Assembly: GCF_029211185.1 (NCBI RefSeq)
Contig: NZ_JARGDO010000014.1
Coordinates: 1 to 64,000 of the forward strand
DNA from: Tessaracoccus caeni
GTDB taxonomy: Bacteria; Actinomycetota; Actinomycetes; Propionibacteriales; Propionibacteriaceae
DNA length: 64,000 nucleotides
Reading direction: 5' to 3'
The notes under the pieces are model-generated. The model was not told the DNA's origin, made no database searches, and saw only the letters and a list, made by a program, of their open reading frames with translations. This document shows, one piece after another, positions 43,908 through 51,374 of the stretch (its first letter is position 1; every line of letters starts with the position of its first letter). The translations under genes and the position numbers were made by a program.

Positions 43908-44477
43908 ATGACCAAGGAGATCCAGACCCTCCCACCGATCGAGGTGCTGAGCAGGGCTACGCCCACCAGCCCTCGCACGGGTGAGCCGCCGCGCACGGCG
44001 GAGTTGTGGGTCTCGTCCATCCTGCTTCATCTCGCCTCGGCGGCATCGGCCGGCGCCTACGCCTGGCACTGGTGGCAGGCCGCACATCCGGACAGCTACG
44101 CCACCTCGGCGCGGATGATCGCCTGGTTGGAGCCCGACCCCGGCAAGTGGCTCTCACTGCTCATCGAAGGACTCCTCGCTCTGGCCTTGGTGCTGGCCGC
44201 GGGGGCCTGTTCGGTCGTCGGTCTCCAGACCTGGAACGGTTGGCGGCTGGCCCGCAAGGTCTCTCCGCTCGCCGTGCTGCTGACCGGGCTCTTCGCGCTC
44301 GCGCTCAACCAATGGGCCCTGATCGGCGTGGGCCTCGCCGTCGTCGGAGTGGCTCTGCTGTGGCTGCCCGGGGTCACCAGATACTTCGTGCGCTGGGACG
44401 AGCTGCGCTCGGTCAAGGCCGACGGATATCGCCGGCCGGACTCCATCTACTACGGGCGACTGCCCCGTTTTCGGTAG
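43908..44477 (+). CDS. Unknown membrane protein, about three to four TMs
   Basis: A 189-residue protein: polar N-terminus (30 residues), then TM helices (VSSILLHLASAASAGAYAW; WLSLLIEGLLALALVLAAG; LAVLLTGLFALALNQWAL; GVGLAVVGVALLWLP), ending in a charged tail (RWDELRSVKADGYRRPDS). ATG 43908 is chosen; TTG 43899 is alternative. No family recognised. It precedes the MITE-like element. Confidence 0.65.
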   Translation: MTKEIQTLPPIEVLSRATPTSPRTGEPPRTAELWVSSILLHLASAASAGAYAWHWWQAAHPDSYATSARMIAWLEPDPGKWLSLLIEGLLALALVLAAGACSVVGLQTWNGWRLARKVSPLAVLLTGLFALALNQWALIGVGLAVVGVALLWLPGVTRYFVRWDELRSVKADGYRRPDSIYYGRLPRFR

Positions 44478-44518
44478 GGAGCTAAGGACGTGCCACACCG
44501 GATGAGATATGTCGCCTA

Positions 44519-44682
44519 GGGTCTGTTGCGGAAGTGGTGGCCGTAGCGAGCGGCGTCATGGCGCGTCAGCTGCAAGGCGCAGGAGGAAAACGCTAGTGGT
44601 GCCTAACGTTGACGAGTGCAACGAAGCAGATGGCGTGCCAGGGCGTCGCGTAGTAGGCCACTTCCACTTTCGTAACAGGCCC
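44519..44682. mobile_element. R5: 164-bp MITE-like element with TA target duplication
   Basis: Imperfect terminal inverted repeats, left GGGTCTGTTGCGGAAGTGG and right (reverse complement) GGGCCTGTTACGAAAGTGG, flanked by TA on both sides within CTAG-like context (CCTA-GGG ... CCC-TAG). The inside has no gene. Ends and TA duplication fit a non-autonomous IS630- or IS5-type element; the parent transposase is not in this window. Confidence 0.7.
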
Positions 44683-44811
44683 TAGATCTTGTGTGCGTAT
44701 CGGGTCATGCCCGTCGCGCAAGATGTAGGTGGCGTGAGACTCACCCATGTGGTGCGCCACAGCCGGTGCCTTCATTGATCAGTTCTTCCCTAGACCACAG
44801 ACAAGGACAAC

Positions 44812-45426
44812 ATGGACCTCCTCGGAATCGCCCGCCAGCTGGGCCGGCTTCTGCTGGTGCCTTCGTCGCAAAGAGCCCCCAAGGCCCCGGCGAAGACACC
44901 AAAGACACCGGCGAAGACACCAAAGTCACCGACGAAAACCCCCAAAGCATCGGCGGCGACCCCGAAGCCCACCGCCAGCTTCAAGCCCAAGCAGGACGCG
45001 GTCCCGACGGTTGACGCCGGCTACCCGGGCGACTACACGCAGCTTCCCGAGATCGTCTACGACCCGCACCCCGACGGTCGCCCCGATCCGGGCGAGATCG
45101 TCTGGACCTGGGTGCCCTATGAGGAGGACCACTCACAGGGCAAGGACCGTCCCGTCCTGCTGATCGGCCGCGACGGACGCTGGCTGCTGGGCCTTCAGGT
45201 CACCTCCCAGGACCACGACCGCGACGCCGCCCAGGAGGCCCGCGCGGGTCGTCTGTGGATGGACATCGGCGCTGGCGAGTGGGACCAGAAGCGCCGCCCG
45301 AGCGAGGTACGCGTCAACCGGATCATCCGCATCGATCCCGACGGCGTACGCCGCGTCGGCGCCATCCTCGACCGAGCCATGTTCGACGCCGTCGCAGAGG
45401 AAGTGCAGAAAAACTACGCTCTTTGA
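44812..45426 (+). CDS. PemK/MazF-type protein with Lys/Thr/Pro-rich linker
   Basis: A 204-residue protein. Residues 1-20 are hydrophobic or amphipathic (LLGIARQLGRLLLVPSS), 21-60 are a Lys/Ala/Thr/Pro repeat linker (KTPKTPAKTPKSPTKTPKAS). The C-terminal PemK/MazF-like domain has GEIVWTWVPYEEDHSQGKDR, PVLLIGRDGRW and VNRIIRIDPDGVRRVGAIL. MazF toxins cleave RNA, but no antitoxin gene is adjacent, so this belongs to the orphan actinobacterial PemK group. AAGGACA precedes ATG 44812. The final two codons and stop (GCT CTT TGA) lie inside repeat R1. Confidence 0.8.
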   Translation: MDLLGIARQLGRLLLVPSSQRAPKAPAKTPKTPAKTPKSPTKTPKASAATPKPTASFKPKQDAVPTVDAGYPGDYTQLPEIVYDPHPDGRPDPGEIVWTWVPYEEDHSQGKDRPVLLIGRDGRWLLGLQVTSQDHDRDAAQEARAGRLWMDIGAGEWDQKRRPSEVRVNRIIRIDPDGVRRVGAILDRAMFDAVAEEVQKNYAL

Positions 45427-45588
45427 GGTGCGAAGGCCCCGGGCGAGGAACGAGCCCCAGGCCTGAGCCTCGAAAAGAGCTACCGGCAGCTGAACGACGA
45501 CCTCGACCACCGTGGCCTCGTTTCTGCGGACTCTCGCGCTGGCTCTTTTCGAGGCTCGGCCGCGGACGGCCTCGCACCTCAAAGAGCG
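45417..45588. repeat. R1 palindromic repeat cluster, full unit
   Basis: Left hairpin CGCTCTTTGAGGTGCGAAGG to CCTCGAAAAGAGC, a spacer of about 65 bp, then the inverted arm GGCTCTTTTCGAGGCTC to CGCACCTCAAAGAGCG. The unit overlaps the stop of the PemK-like gene. Confidence 0.85.
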
Positions 45589-45617
45589 TGGATGACGAAC
45601 ACCTCGGAGAGCGACAA

Positions 45618-45651
45618 GTGGCCGGCCCCTTTCGGGACCGGCCACCTTTTT
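45618..45651 (+). terminator. Intrinsic terminator
   Basis: GC-rich stem GTGGCCGGCCCC / GGGACCGGCCAC (one bulge) with loop TTTC followed by TTTTT on the plus strand. It ends the PemK transcript and lies 25 bp before the fba stop on the other strand. Confidence 0.85.
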
Positions 45652-45675
45652 GTTGCCTAGTTCAGCGAAGTGAGG

Positions 45676-46701
45676 TCACTTGCCGATCGAGGTCCCGGCG
45701 GAGCGGAGCGCCTGGCAGGCCTCGACCACGCGAGCGGCCATGCCGGCCTCGGCGGCCTTGCCCCACACGCGGGGATCGTAGGTCTTCTTGTTGCCGACGT
45801 CGCCGTCAACCTTGAGCACGCCGTCGTAGTTGCGGAACATGTGATCCGCGACGGGACGGGTGAAGGCGTACTGGGTGTCGGTGTCGACGTTCATCTTGAT
45901 GACGCCGAAGTCGACCGCATCCGAGATCTCCTGATCGGTGGAGCCCGAGCCGCCATGGAACACCAGGTCGAACGGCGATTCCTTGCCGTACTTGGCGCCG
46001 ACGGCGTCCTGGATCTCCTTGAGCACTGCGGGGCGCAGCTTCACGGCGCCCGGCTTGTACACGCCGTGCACGTTGCCGAAGGTGAGGGCCGTCATGTAAC
46101 GACCCTTCTCGCCCAGGCCGAGAACCTCAGCGGTACGCAGGCCGTCCTCGACGGTGGTGTACAGCTTGTCGTTGATCTCGGCGGTCACGCCGTCTTCCTC
46201 GCCACCGACGATGCCGACCTCGATCTCGAGGACGATCTTCGCGGCAGCGGTGAGGGCCAGCAGCTCGTCAGCGATCTGCAGGTTCTCCTCCATGGGAACG
46301 GCCGAGCCGTCCCACATGTGGGACTGGAAGATCGGCAGGCCGGTCTTGTTGACCTGCTCCTGCGACAGCGCGATCAGCGGACGCACGTAGGTGTCCAGCT
46401 TCTCCTTGGGGCAGTGGTCGGTATGCAGGGCGATCTGCACGCCGTAGTTCTTGGCCACTTCCTGAGCGTAGGCCGCGAGGGCGACAGCGCCCGTGACCAT
46501 GTGCTTGATCGTGGAGCCGGAGGCGTACTCGGCGCCACCGGTGGACACCTGGATGATGCCGTCGGAGCCGGCCTCAGCGAAACCCTGGATCGCAGCGGTC
46601 ACCGACTGCGAGGAGGTGATGTTGATCGCGGGGTAAGCGAACTTGCCGGCCTTGGCGCGGTCCAGCATCTCTGCATAGACCTCGGGAGTTGCAATGGGCA
46701 T
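45676..46701 (-). CDS. fba: Class II fructose-bisphosphate aldolase
   Basis: A 341-residue Zn-dependent aldolase, cleaving fructose-1,6-bisphosphate to glyceraldehyde-3-phosphate and dihydroxyacetone phosphate in glycolysis. AYPAINITSSQSV, ALHTDHCPKEKLD (catalytic Asp and Zn-binding His), EIEVGIVGGEEDGV, LTFGNVHGVYKPG, DLVFHGGSGSTDQEI and IKMNVDTDTQYAFTRP are the class IIA positions. The start is ATG 46701, with AAAGAGG six bases upstream. Expected cytosolic and constitutive. Confidence 0.95.
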   Translation of the reverse strand: MPIATPEVYAEMLDRAKAGKFAYPAINITSSQSVTAAIQGFAEAGSDGIIQVSTGGAEYASGSTIKHMVTGAVALAAYAQEVAKNYGVQIALHTDHCPKEKLDTYVRPLIALSQEQVNKTGLPIFQSHMWDGSAVPMEENLQIADELLALTAAAKIVLEIEVGIVGGEEDGVTAEINDKLYTTVEDGLRTAEVLGLGEKGRYMTALTFGNVHGVYKPGAVKLRPAVLKEIQDAVGAKYGKESPFDLVFHGGSGSTDQEISDAVDFGVIKMNVDTDTQYAFTRPVADHMFRNYDGVLKVDGDVGNKKTYDPRVWGKAAEAGMAARVVEACQALRSAGTSIGK

Positions 46702-46844
46702 TGTTGCCTCTTTCCTTTTTCCTTACGGTTCGAGACTCAAACTCTCGCGACTCAGCCTAGCGCGTGAACCTTACGGATTCTTGGGCAGCCCCCGAATCTG
46801 GATGTTCGCACCTGCGGAGACGCTCCGAGCGTCGCGCAATCGCG

Positions 46845-47396
46845 TCAGACAAGGGCGTCCAGGGCCGCCGCGTCCAGTCGGATGCGACCCATCGAGTTGG
46901 CCTGCACGGCCAGGTCGATCACCGATGCCGACGCGTCGAGGAAGCTCAGCGGCACGGAGACCGTCTCAGCACCGTGGGCGTGCAGCACCAGGTTGGGTCC
47001 GGCCCCCAGATGGTGGCCCTGCACGCGCAGCGCATCGACGTCGCCCCACATCACCGCCACGGGACGCGGCCAGACGAATTCGAGGCCGTGAGGATCGACG
47101 AAGAACACCGGTCCGTCCGGGATCCGGGCCAGGTCCCGTTTGGCGCGACTGAGGCCGACGGCCGAGACGATCACCCAGAACACCGTGGAGAACCCCCAGA
47201 GCACGCCCACCAGCACGTAGACCCAGGGCTCCCATGCCGGACGGAACCACCAGAAGGAGATGGTCAGAAGGATCGCGGACAGGATCATCGACCCGATCCG
47301 CCAGCGCAGCACAGAACGCTGCCGGGCGACCCGTGCCGCCGTCGGCATCGGGGTGAGCCCCACGGCGAATCGCTCCGACTGCATGCGCCTCATCAT
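46845..47396 (-). CDS. Unknown two-TM membrane protein
   Basis: A 183-residue protein. Two TM helices (GSMILSAILLTISFWWF; WVYVLVGVLWGFSTVFWVIV) are followed by a soluble beta-rich domain (VFFVDPHGLEFVWPRPVAVMW, VQGHHLGAGPNLVLHAHG) of PH-like or DUF-type pattern. Start is one of three close ATGs (47396, 47393, 47384). Upstream in-frame sequence reads through R1 repeats (TLFEVRGRLRPSLEES) and is not part of the gene. No function assigned. Confidence 0.65.
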   Translation of the reverse strand: MMRRMQSERFAVGLTPMPTAARVARQRSVLRWRIGSMILSAILLTISFWWFRPAWEPWVYVLVGVLWGFSTVFWVIVSAVGLSRAKRDLARIPDGPVFFVDPHGLEFVWPRPVAVMWGDVDALRVQGHHLGAGPNLVLHAHGAETVSVPLSFLDASASVIDLAVQANSMGRIRLDAAALDALV

Positions 47397-47431
47397 AAGG
47401 GGGCACCTGAAACCTTCGCTCTCCCGCTCCA

Positions 47432-47741
47432 CGCTCTTTGAGGTGCGAAGGCGCAGGGCGAGGAACGAGCCCCAAAGCCGAAGCCTCGAAAAGGGCCAGC
47501 CGGCAGCCGAACACCCAGCCCGACCATCGCGGCCGACTTCCTGCCGATTCTCACGCTGGCTCTCCTCGAGGCTCGGCCGCAGGCGGCCTCGCACCTCGAA
47601 GAGCGTGGATATGACGCTCTTTGAGGTGCGAAGGCTCAGGGCGAGGAACGAGCCCCAAGCCGAAGCCTCGAAAAGAGCCCCCAGCAGCCGGACGGCATAC
47701 CCGACCACACGTCCCTCATCGCCGTCGCACCTCGGAGAGCG
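47432..47741. repeat. R1 palindromic repeat cluster, one full and one partial unit
   Basis: The first unit runs from GCTCTTTGAGGTGCGAAGG to GCACCTCGAAGAGCG at 47605. A second unit starts 9 bp later with the same left arm and ends in a shortened right arm at 47741, directly before the SpoU-type gene's stop. This fills the 345-bp gap between two minus-strand genes; nothing else is visible in it. Confidence 0.85.
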
Positions 47742-48371
47742 TCAGCGTGGGCGATGCTGGAGCGACCAGTGGTACATCGCGATGGCGGCGGCAGCGCCTG
47801 CGTTCATGGATCGGGTGGAGCCGTGCTGGGTGATCGCGACGAGGCTTTCGCATCCCGCGACCACCTCGTCGGTCAAGCCCGGGCCCTCAGACCCGAACAC
47901 CAGGCAGCACTTCTCCGGGAGCTGCGCCGTCTCAAGCGGCACGGACCCGGGAAGGTTGTCGACGCCGACGGGGGTCACGCCTTCACCGGCGAGGGCGCGG
48001 AACAGGTCGTCGGCGGTCTCGTGGTGCACGACGTGCAGGTAGCGGTCGGTGACCATCGCGCCGCGCCGGTTCCACCGTCGTCGTCCGACGATGTGCACGG
48101 CGGCGACGTTGAACGCATTGGCGGTGCGCACCATGGAGCCGATGTTGAAGTCGTGCTCCCAGTTCTGGATGGCGACGTGCAGCCCCGCCCGCGTCTTGTC
48201 CAGCTCGGCGACGATGGCCTTGAGCGTCCAGTAGCGGAAGCGATCGAGCACGTTGCGACGGTCGCCGTCGCGCAGCAACTCACGATCCCACCGCTCCCCC
48301 TCGGGCCAGGGCAGCGGATGCGGCCCCACGCCGACGGTGGGTGCGGTGGGATCGTACGGGTCAGAACTCAC
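47742..48371 (-). CDS. SpoU/TrmH-family RNA 2'-O-methyltransferase
   Basis: A 209-residue SPOUT methyltransferase: VAIQNWEHDFNIGSMVRTAN, AAVHIVGRRRWNRRG, then the knot motifs CCLVFGSEGPGLTDEVVAGC and ITQHGSTRSMNAGAAAAIAM. It methylates ribose 2'-OH in tRNA or rRNA using SAM; the exact target is not predictable. The start is GTG 48371 (SSDPYDPTAPTV); an in-frame ATG upstream lies inside repeat R2 and is rejected. Confidence 0.9.
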   Translation of the reverse strand: MSSDPYDPTAPTVGVGPHPLPWPEGERWDRELLRDGDRRNVLDRFRYWTLKAIVAELDKTRAGLHVAIQNWEHDFNIGSMVRTANAFNVAAVHIVGRRRWNRRGAMVTDRYLHVVHHETADDLFRALAGEGVTPVGVDNLPGSVPLETAQLPEKCCLVFGSEGPGLTDEVVAGCESLVAITQHGSTRSMNAGAAAAIAMYHWSLQHRPR

Positions 48372-48447
48372 CCGGGGAGAATACGCCAGAGCGCCCATTC
48401 CACGCCCCCAAGCCTCGGAATAGGCGCCCACCCGAGCCCGACCCAAT

Positions 48448-48519
48448 CCAGGAAAATCGGCCACTGGCCGGTTTTGCGGTGTCTGATGCCGAAAGTCGAC
48501 CAGTGGCCGATTTTCCTGG
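48448..48519. repeat. R2 palindromic element, copy a
   Basis: A perfect 20-bp inverted repeat (left arm starts CCAGGAAAATCGG, right arm ends CCGATTTTCCTGG) around a 32-nt loop whose CCGGTTTT and GCCGAAAGTCG parts can pair. It lies downstream of yceI. Copy b is at 49194-49275. Confidence 0.85.
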
Positions 48520-48559
48520 GTTGAGCTTGGGTCAGGGTCAGGGTCGAGGACCAGGAGCG

Positions 48560-49102
48560 TCAGGCCTGCTGGATGGCCGAGATCTCGAACTCAAGGGTGA
48601 CCTTGTCGGAGACCAGGAAGCCACCGGTCTCCAGGGCGGCGTTCCAGGTGAGCCCGAAGTCGGAGCGCTGTACCTGCACCGAGCCCTCGAGGCCGACGCG
48701 GGTGTTGCCGAAGGGATCCTTGGCGGTGCCGCCGAACTCGAACGGGATGGTGAGGCTGCGGGTGACGTCGCGGATCGTGAGGTCGCCGGTGATCTCCACC
48801 ACGTCGCCCTTGATCTGGTAGCCGGTGCCGACGAAGGTCATGGTCGGGAAGGTGTCTGCGTCGAAGAAGTCGGCGGAGCGCAGGTGCGCGTCGCGATCGG
48901 CGTTACGGGTGTCGACGGAGGCCACGTCGATCTCGACGTTCAGCGCGAAGGCGGAGCGGTCGTCCTTGTCGACGGTGGCCTGGCCGCTGAACTGGGTGAA
49001 GGAGCCGCGCACCTTGGTGACCATCGCGTGGCGGGTGACGAAGGAGACGGTGCTGTGGGTGGGATCGACGACGAAGGTGCCGGACAGATCGCTCAAAGAC
49101 AT
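48560..49102 (-). CDS. YceI-family lipocalin-like protein
   Basis: A 180-residue YceI domain without signal peptide: FVVDPTHSTVSFVTRHAMVTKV, SVDTRNADRDAHLRSADFFDA, FPTMTFVGTGY, GDLTIRDVTRSLTIPFEF and RSDFGLTWNAALETGGFLVSD. Family members bind polyisoprenoids or amphiphiles in a beta-barrel; here probably cytosolic. GGAAAGGAA lies before ATG 49102, and a 25-bp palindrome sits 30 bp further upstream. R2 hairpins flank the gene on both sides. Confidence 0.92.
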   Translation of the reverse strand: MSLSDLSGTFVVDPTHSTVSFVTRHAMVTKVRGSFTQFSGQATVDKDDRSAFALNVEIDVASVDTRNADRDAHLRSADFFDADTFPTMTFVGTGYQIKGDVVEITGDLTIRDVTRSLTIPFEFGGTAKDPFGNTRVGLEGSVQVQRSDFGLTWNAALETGGFLVSDKVTLEFEISAIQQA

Positions 49103-49132
49103 GGGGAGTTCCTTTCCGAAGAAGATAGTTTC

Positions 49133-49157
49133 ACTTTAAACCACTTTGGTTCAAAGT
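49133..49157 (-). promoter_or_regulatory. Palindromic operator upstream of yceI
   Basis: ACTTTAAACC, 5-bp spacer, GGTTCAAAGT: a 9-of-10 inverted repeat in a locally AT-rich patch, 31 bp before the yceI ATG. TTGAAC at its distal end (minus strand) may be the -35. The shape suggests a MarR-type dimer site; no such regulator adjoins. Confidence 0.65.
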
Positions 49158-49193
49158 TCAACTACCCATCTCCCCTCTCCACCAGCCCAGGTT

Positions 49194-49275
49194 CTGGCCG
49201 ATTTCCCGGCGTCCCATGCCGAAAATCGACCAGTGGCCGATTTTCCTGGATAGACACCGGAAAATCGGCCACTGG
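49194..49275. repeat. R2 palindromic element, copy b
   Basis: An imperfect hairpin (CTGGCCGATTTCCCGGC ... GCCGAAAATCGACCAG) followed by a perfect 17-bp inverted repeat CCAGTGGCCGATTTTCC / GGAAAATCGGCCACTGG with a 12-nt loop. It lies 20 bp downstream of the DUF368 gene on the minus strand. Confidence 0.85.
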
Positions 49276-49295
49276 GTGGGTCGGAGACGACGAGA

Positions 49296-50243
49296 TCAGG
49301 AGTTGGCGGCGGCCTCCAGGGCCTCGCGCTGGGCGGAGACGCGGTCTTCCAGCTTGCTGAACAGCCACGACGCGACGACGCCGGCTACCAGCAGCGCGAT
49401 GGCGAAGCCGATCGCAGCCCCAAGACCGAGCCCCATATCCGCCAGACCCGCAGGCGCGAAGGCGGGGAACACCACCGTCGGGAAGATGGCCAGCGACGAA
49501 CCGATCACCATGCCGAGGATCAGGTGGTACATGCCGGCGTAGTAGTTGTCGAAGGCCCACGCGGCGGCGCGACCGAGCAGCAGCACGCACACCACCACGC
49601 CGAGGAAGAGCGGGATGGCCACCGTCATGTCGAAGTCCTTGATCCCCGCCGCCATCTTGTCGTAGAGGCCGAAGTAGATGAGGAAGTTCGACGGGCTGAG
49701 GCCGGGCACCACGACGCCAAGGCCGATCAGCGCACCAGACCCGAACCACACCGGAATACTCGGCGGCACCTGGAGCAGCGCGGAGCCGCCGGCCAGCATG
49801 ATGACGAAGATCACGGCCGCACCGATGCCCATGATCGCCCAGTGGATCGGCGCACGCCCCTTCTTGCCGGCCTGGCGGAACAGCGACGGGAAGGTGCCGA
49901 TCACGAAGCCGATGAACAGGCAGATGAACTGGGGGGCGAAGCGCCCGAAGGCCGCGTCGACCACCACCGAGAACAAGACGATTCCAGCCACGCCGCCGAC
50001 GCCGATCGGCACGAAGTAGCGCACCTGAGCGCCGAAACGGTGCAACGGCTTGGAGAGGAAACGGATGATCGGGTCGTAGATCCGGAAGATCACGGCGAGC
50101 ACGCCGCCCGACAGGCCCGGCAGGATGAAGCCGATGCCCACCATGATGCCCTTGAGCAGCCGGGTGAGCCACGCACCCGCGGACTCCGGTTCGTCGAGGT
50201 AGGCCATCGGGTTGTCGACGGCGTCGTGTTTGGGCTCACTCAT
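49296..50243 (-). CDS. DUF368 protein (PopT-like undecaprenyl-phosphate translocase)
   Basis: A 315-residue membrane protein with about nine TMs. DUF368 marks: KGIMVGIGFILPGLSGGVLAV near the start and LIGLGVVVPGLSPSNFLIYFG in the second half, an internal duplication of the (V/L)PGLS motif. Some DUF368 proteins (PopT) flip the lipid carrier undecaprenyl phosphate back to the inner leaflet for cell-wall synthesis; this is the likely role, by family. ATG 50243 is used rather than TTG 50246. The 3' end precedes R2b. Confidence 0.88.
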   Translation of the reverse strand: MSEPKHDAVDNPMAYLDEPESAGAWLTRLLKGIMVGIGFILPGLSGGVLAVIFRIYDPIIRFLSKPLHRFGAQVRYFVPIGVGGVAGIVLFSVVVDAAFGRFAPQFICLFIGFVIGTFPSLFRQAGKKGRAPIHWAIMGIGAAVIFVIMLAGGSALLQVPPSIPVWFGSGALIGLGVVVPGLSPSNFLIYFGLYDKMAAGIKDFDMTVAIPLFLGVVVCVLLLGRAAAWAFDNYYAGMYHLILGMVIGSSLAIFPTVVFPAFAPAGLADMGLGLGAAIGFAIALLVAGVVASWLFSKLEDRVSAQREALEAAANS

Positions 50244-50275
50244 CAATAAATCTCTCTCGGTGCTGTACGCGACGA

Positions 50276-50310
50276 TCGGCCCCTCCGCGAGGTGTCGCGG
50301 AAGGGGCCGA
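50276..50310 (-). terminator. Terminator downstream of lemA-like gene
   Basis: Hairpin TCGGCCCCTCCGCGA / TCGCGGAAGGGGCCGA with a GGTG loop and a single bulge, 25 bp after the lemA-type stop on the minus strand and before the DUF368 start. Confidence 0.8.
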
Positions 50311-50334
50311 CGGTGGCTAAGGGGTTGCTAGGGG

Positions 50335-51063
50335 TTAAAACTGCTGGTCAGGACGCGTTTGCGGCTGAGCCTGCTGCTGCGGGTTCACCTGCGGCGCCTG
50401 GTAGGGCTGCGGGGCCTCGGCGGGCGGGAGCTGCGCGGGCTGACCGGGCTGCGCACCGGCGGGACGCTGGCTGATCTCACCGAAGTTCACCGTGGGAGCC
50501 TGGCGCATCTGCGCGTCGTTGACCTCGAAATAGGAGGCCTTCTCGAACTTGCCGAAGCCGGCGATGATGTTGCTCGGCACCGACTCGATGCGGGTGTTGT
50601 AGTCGCGCACATTGGCGTTGTAGAAGCGACGCCCGGCCGCGATCCGATCCTCGGTGTCGGTCAGCTCGCGCTGCAGTTCGAGGAAGTTCACGTTCGACTT
50701 GAGCTGCGGGTACGCCTCGACGGAGACCATCAGCGAGCGCACCGACTCCGACAGCTGGGCCTCGATCGCCGCGCGCTGATCCGACGGTTCGCCGTGCGCC
50801 TGGTTGGCCAAGGCCGCCGCCTGGTTGCGCAGCGCGGTGATCTGTTCCAGCGTGTTGCGCTCGTGCGCCGCGTACCCGCGGACGGTCTCGATCAGGTTGG
50901 GAATCAGGTCGTAGCGCCGGTTCAGCTCGACGTCGATCTGGCGCCAGGACTCCTGGATCACATTGCGACCACGGATGAACTTGTTGTACGCCGAAACCCC
51001 CCAGCCGCCGACGAGCAGCACGACGAGGATCAGTACGACGAAGATGACGAGGATGGCTTCCAT
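50335..51063 (-). CDS. LemA-family protein with Pro/Gln-rich tail
   Basis: A 242-residue protein. N-terminal TM (VIFVVLILVVLLVGGWG), then the helical LemA domain: VIQESWRQIDVELNRRYDLIPNL, YAAHERNTLEQITALR, SNVNFLELQRELTDTEDRIAAGRRFYN and FNPNIIA-like SNIIAGFGKFE. Residues 190-242 are Pro/Gln/Ala-rich. Function of LemA is not settled; membrane-bound scaffold likely. Start ATG 51063 with AAGGAGAT upstream. Confidence 0.9.
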   Translation of the reverse strand: MEAILVIFVVLILVVLLVGGWGVSAYNKFIRGRNVIQESWRQIDVELNRRYDLIPNLIETVRGYAAHERNTLEQITALRNQAAALANQAHGEPSDQRAAIEAQLSESVRSLMVSVEAYPQLKSNVNFLELQRELTDTEDRIAAGRRFYNANVRDYNTRIESVPSNIIAGFGKFEKASYFEVNDAQMRQAPTVNFGEISQRPAGAQPGQPAQLPPAEAPQPYQAPQVNPQQQAQPQTRPDQQF

Positions 51064-51120
51064 CAGATCTCCTTGAACGGGAACGCCTCCCAGTATCCCA
51101 GGAAGGCAAGCTTACGGTCG

Positions 51121-51365
51121 TTGAGGTGCGACGAAGTCGCCTCGAAGCGACCCAGCCGGCAGCCGAGTGCCAGACTCAGCCAAGAGGTTGCGCCGGCTCT
51201 TTTCGAGGCTCCGCTGCGCTCCGCACCTCAAAGAGCGCCTATGGTGCTTCGCGCTGGTCTTGATTGTCGAGGCTCCGCTGCGCTCCGCACCTCAAAGAGC
51301 GTCAATGGCGCTGCGCGCTGGTCTTGATCGTCGAGGCTCCGCTGCGCTCCGCACCTCAAAGAGCG
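51121..51365. repeat. R1 repeat cluster with three tandem right arms
   Basis: A degenerate left arm (TTGAGGTGCGACGAAGTCGCC), a spacer, then TCGAGGCTCCGCTGCGC followed by TCCGCACCTCAAAGAGCG three times with a period near 62 bp. The intervening segments (TATGGTGCTTCGCGCTGGT and variants) are near-copies of one another. This fills the 311-bp gap between pyrE and lemA-like genes; nothing else is seen there. Confidence 0.85.
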
Positions 51366-51374
51366 TGCGTCTGA

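Noticed and set aside
46845-47708. Longer version of the two-TM protein gene
   Set aside because: The extra 104 codons translate R1 repeats (SLFEVR, RTSKSV words).
51185-51365. Possible CRISPR array
   Set aside because: Only three repeats, spacers near-identical to one another, and the repeat is also dispersed at other loci; no cas genes.
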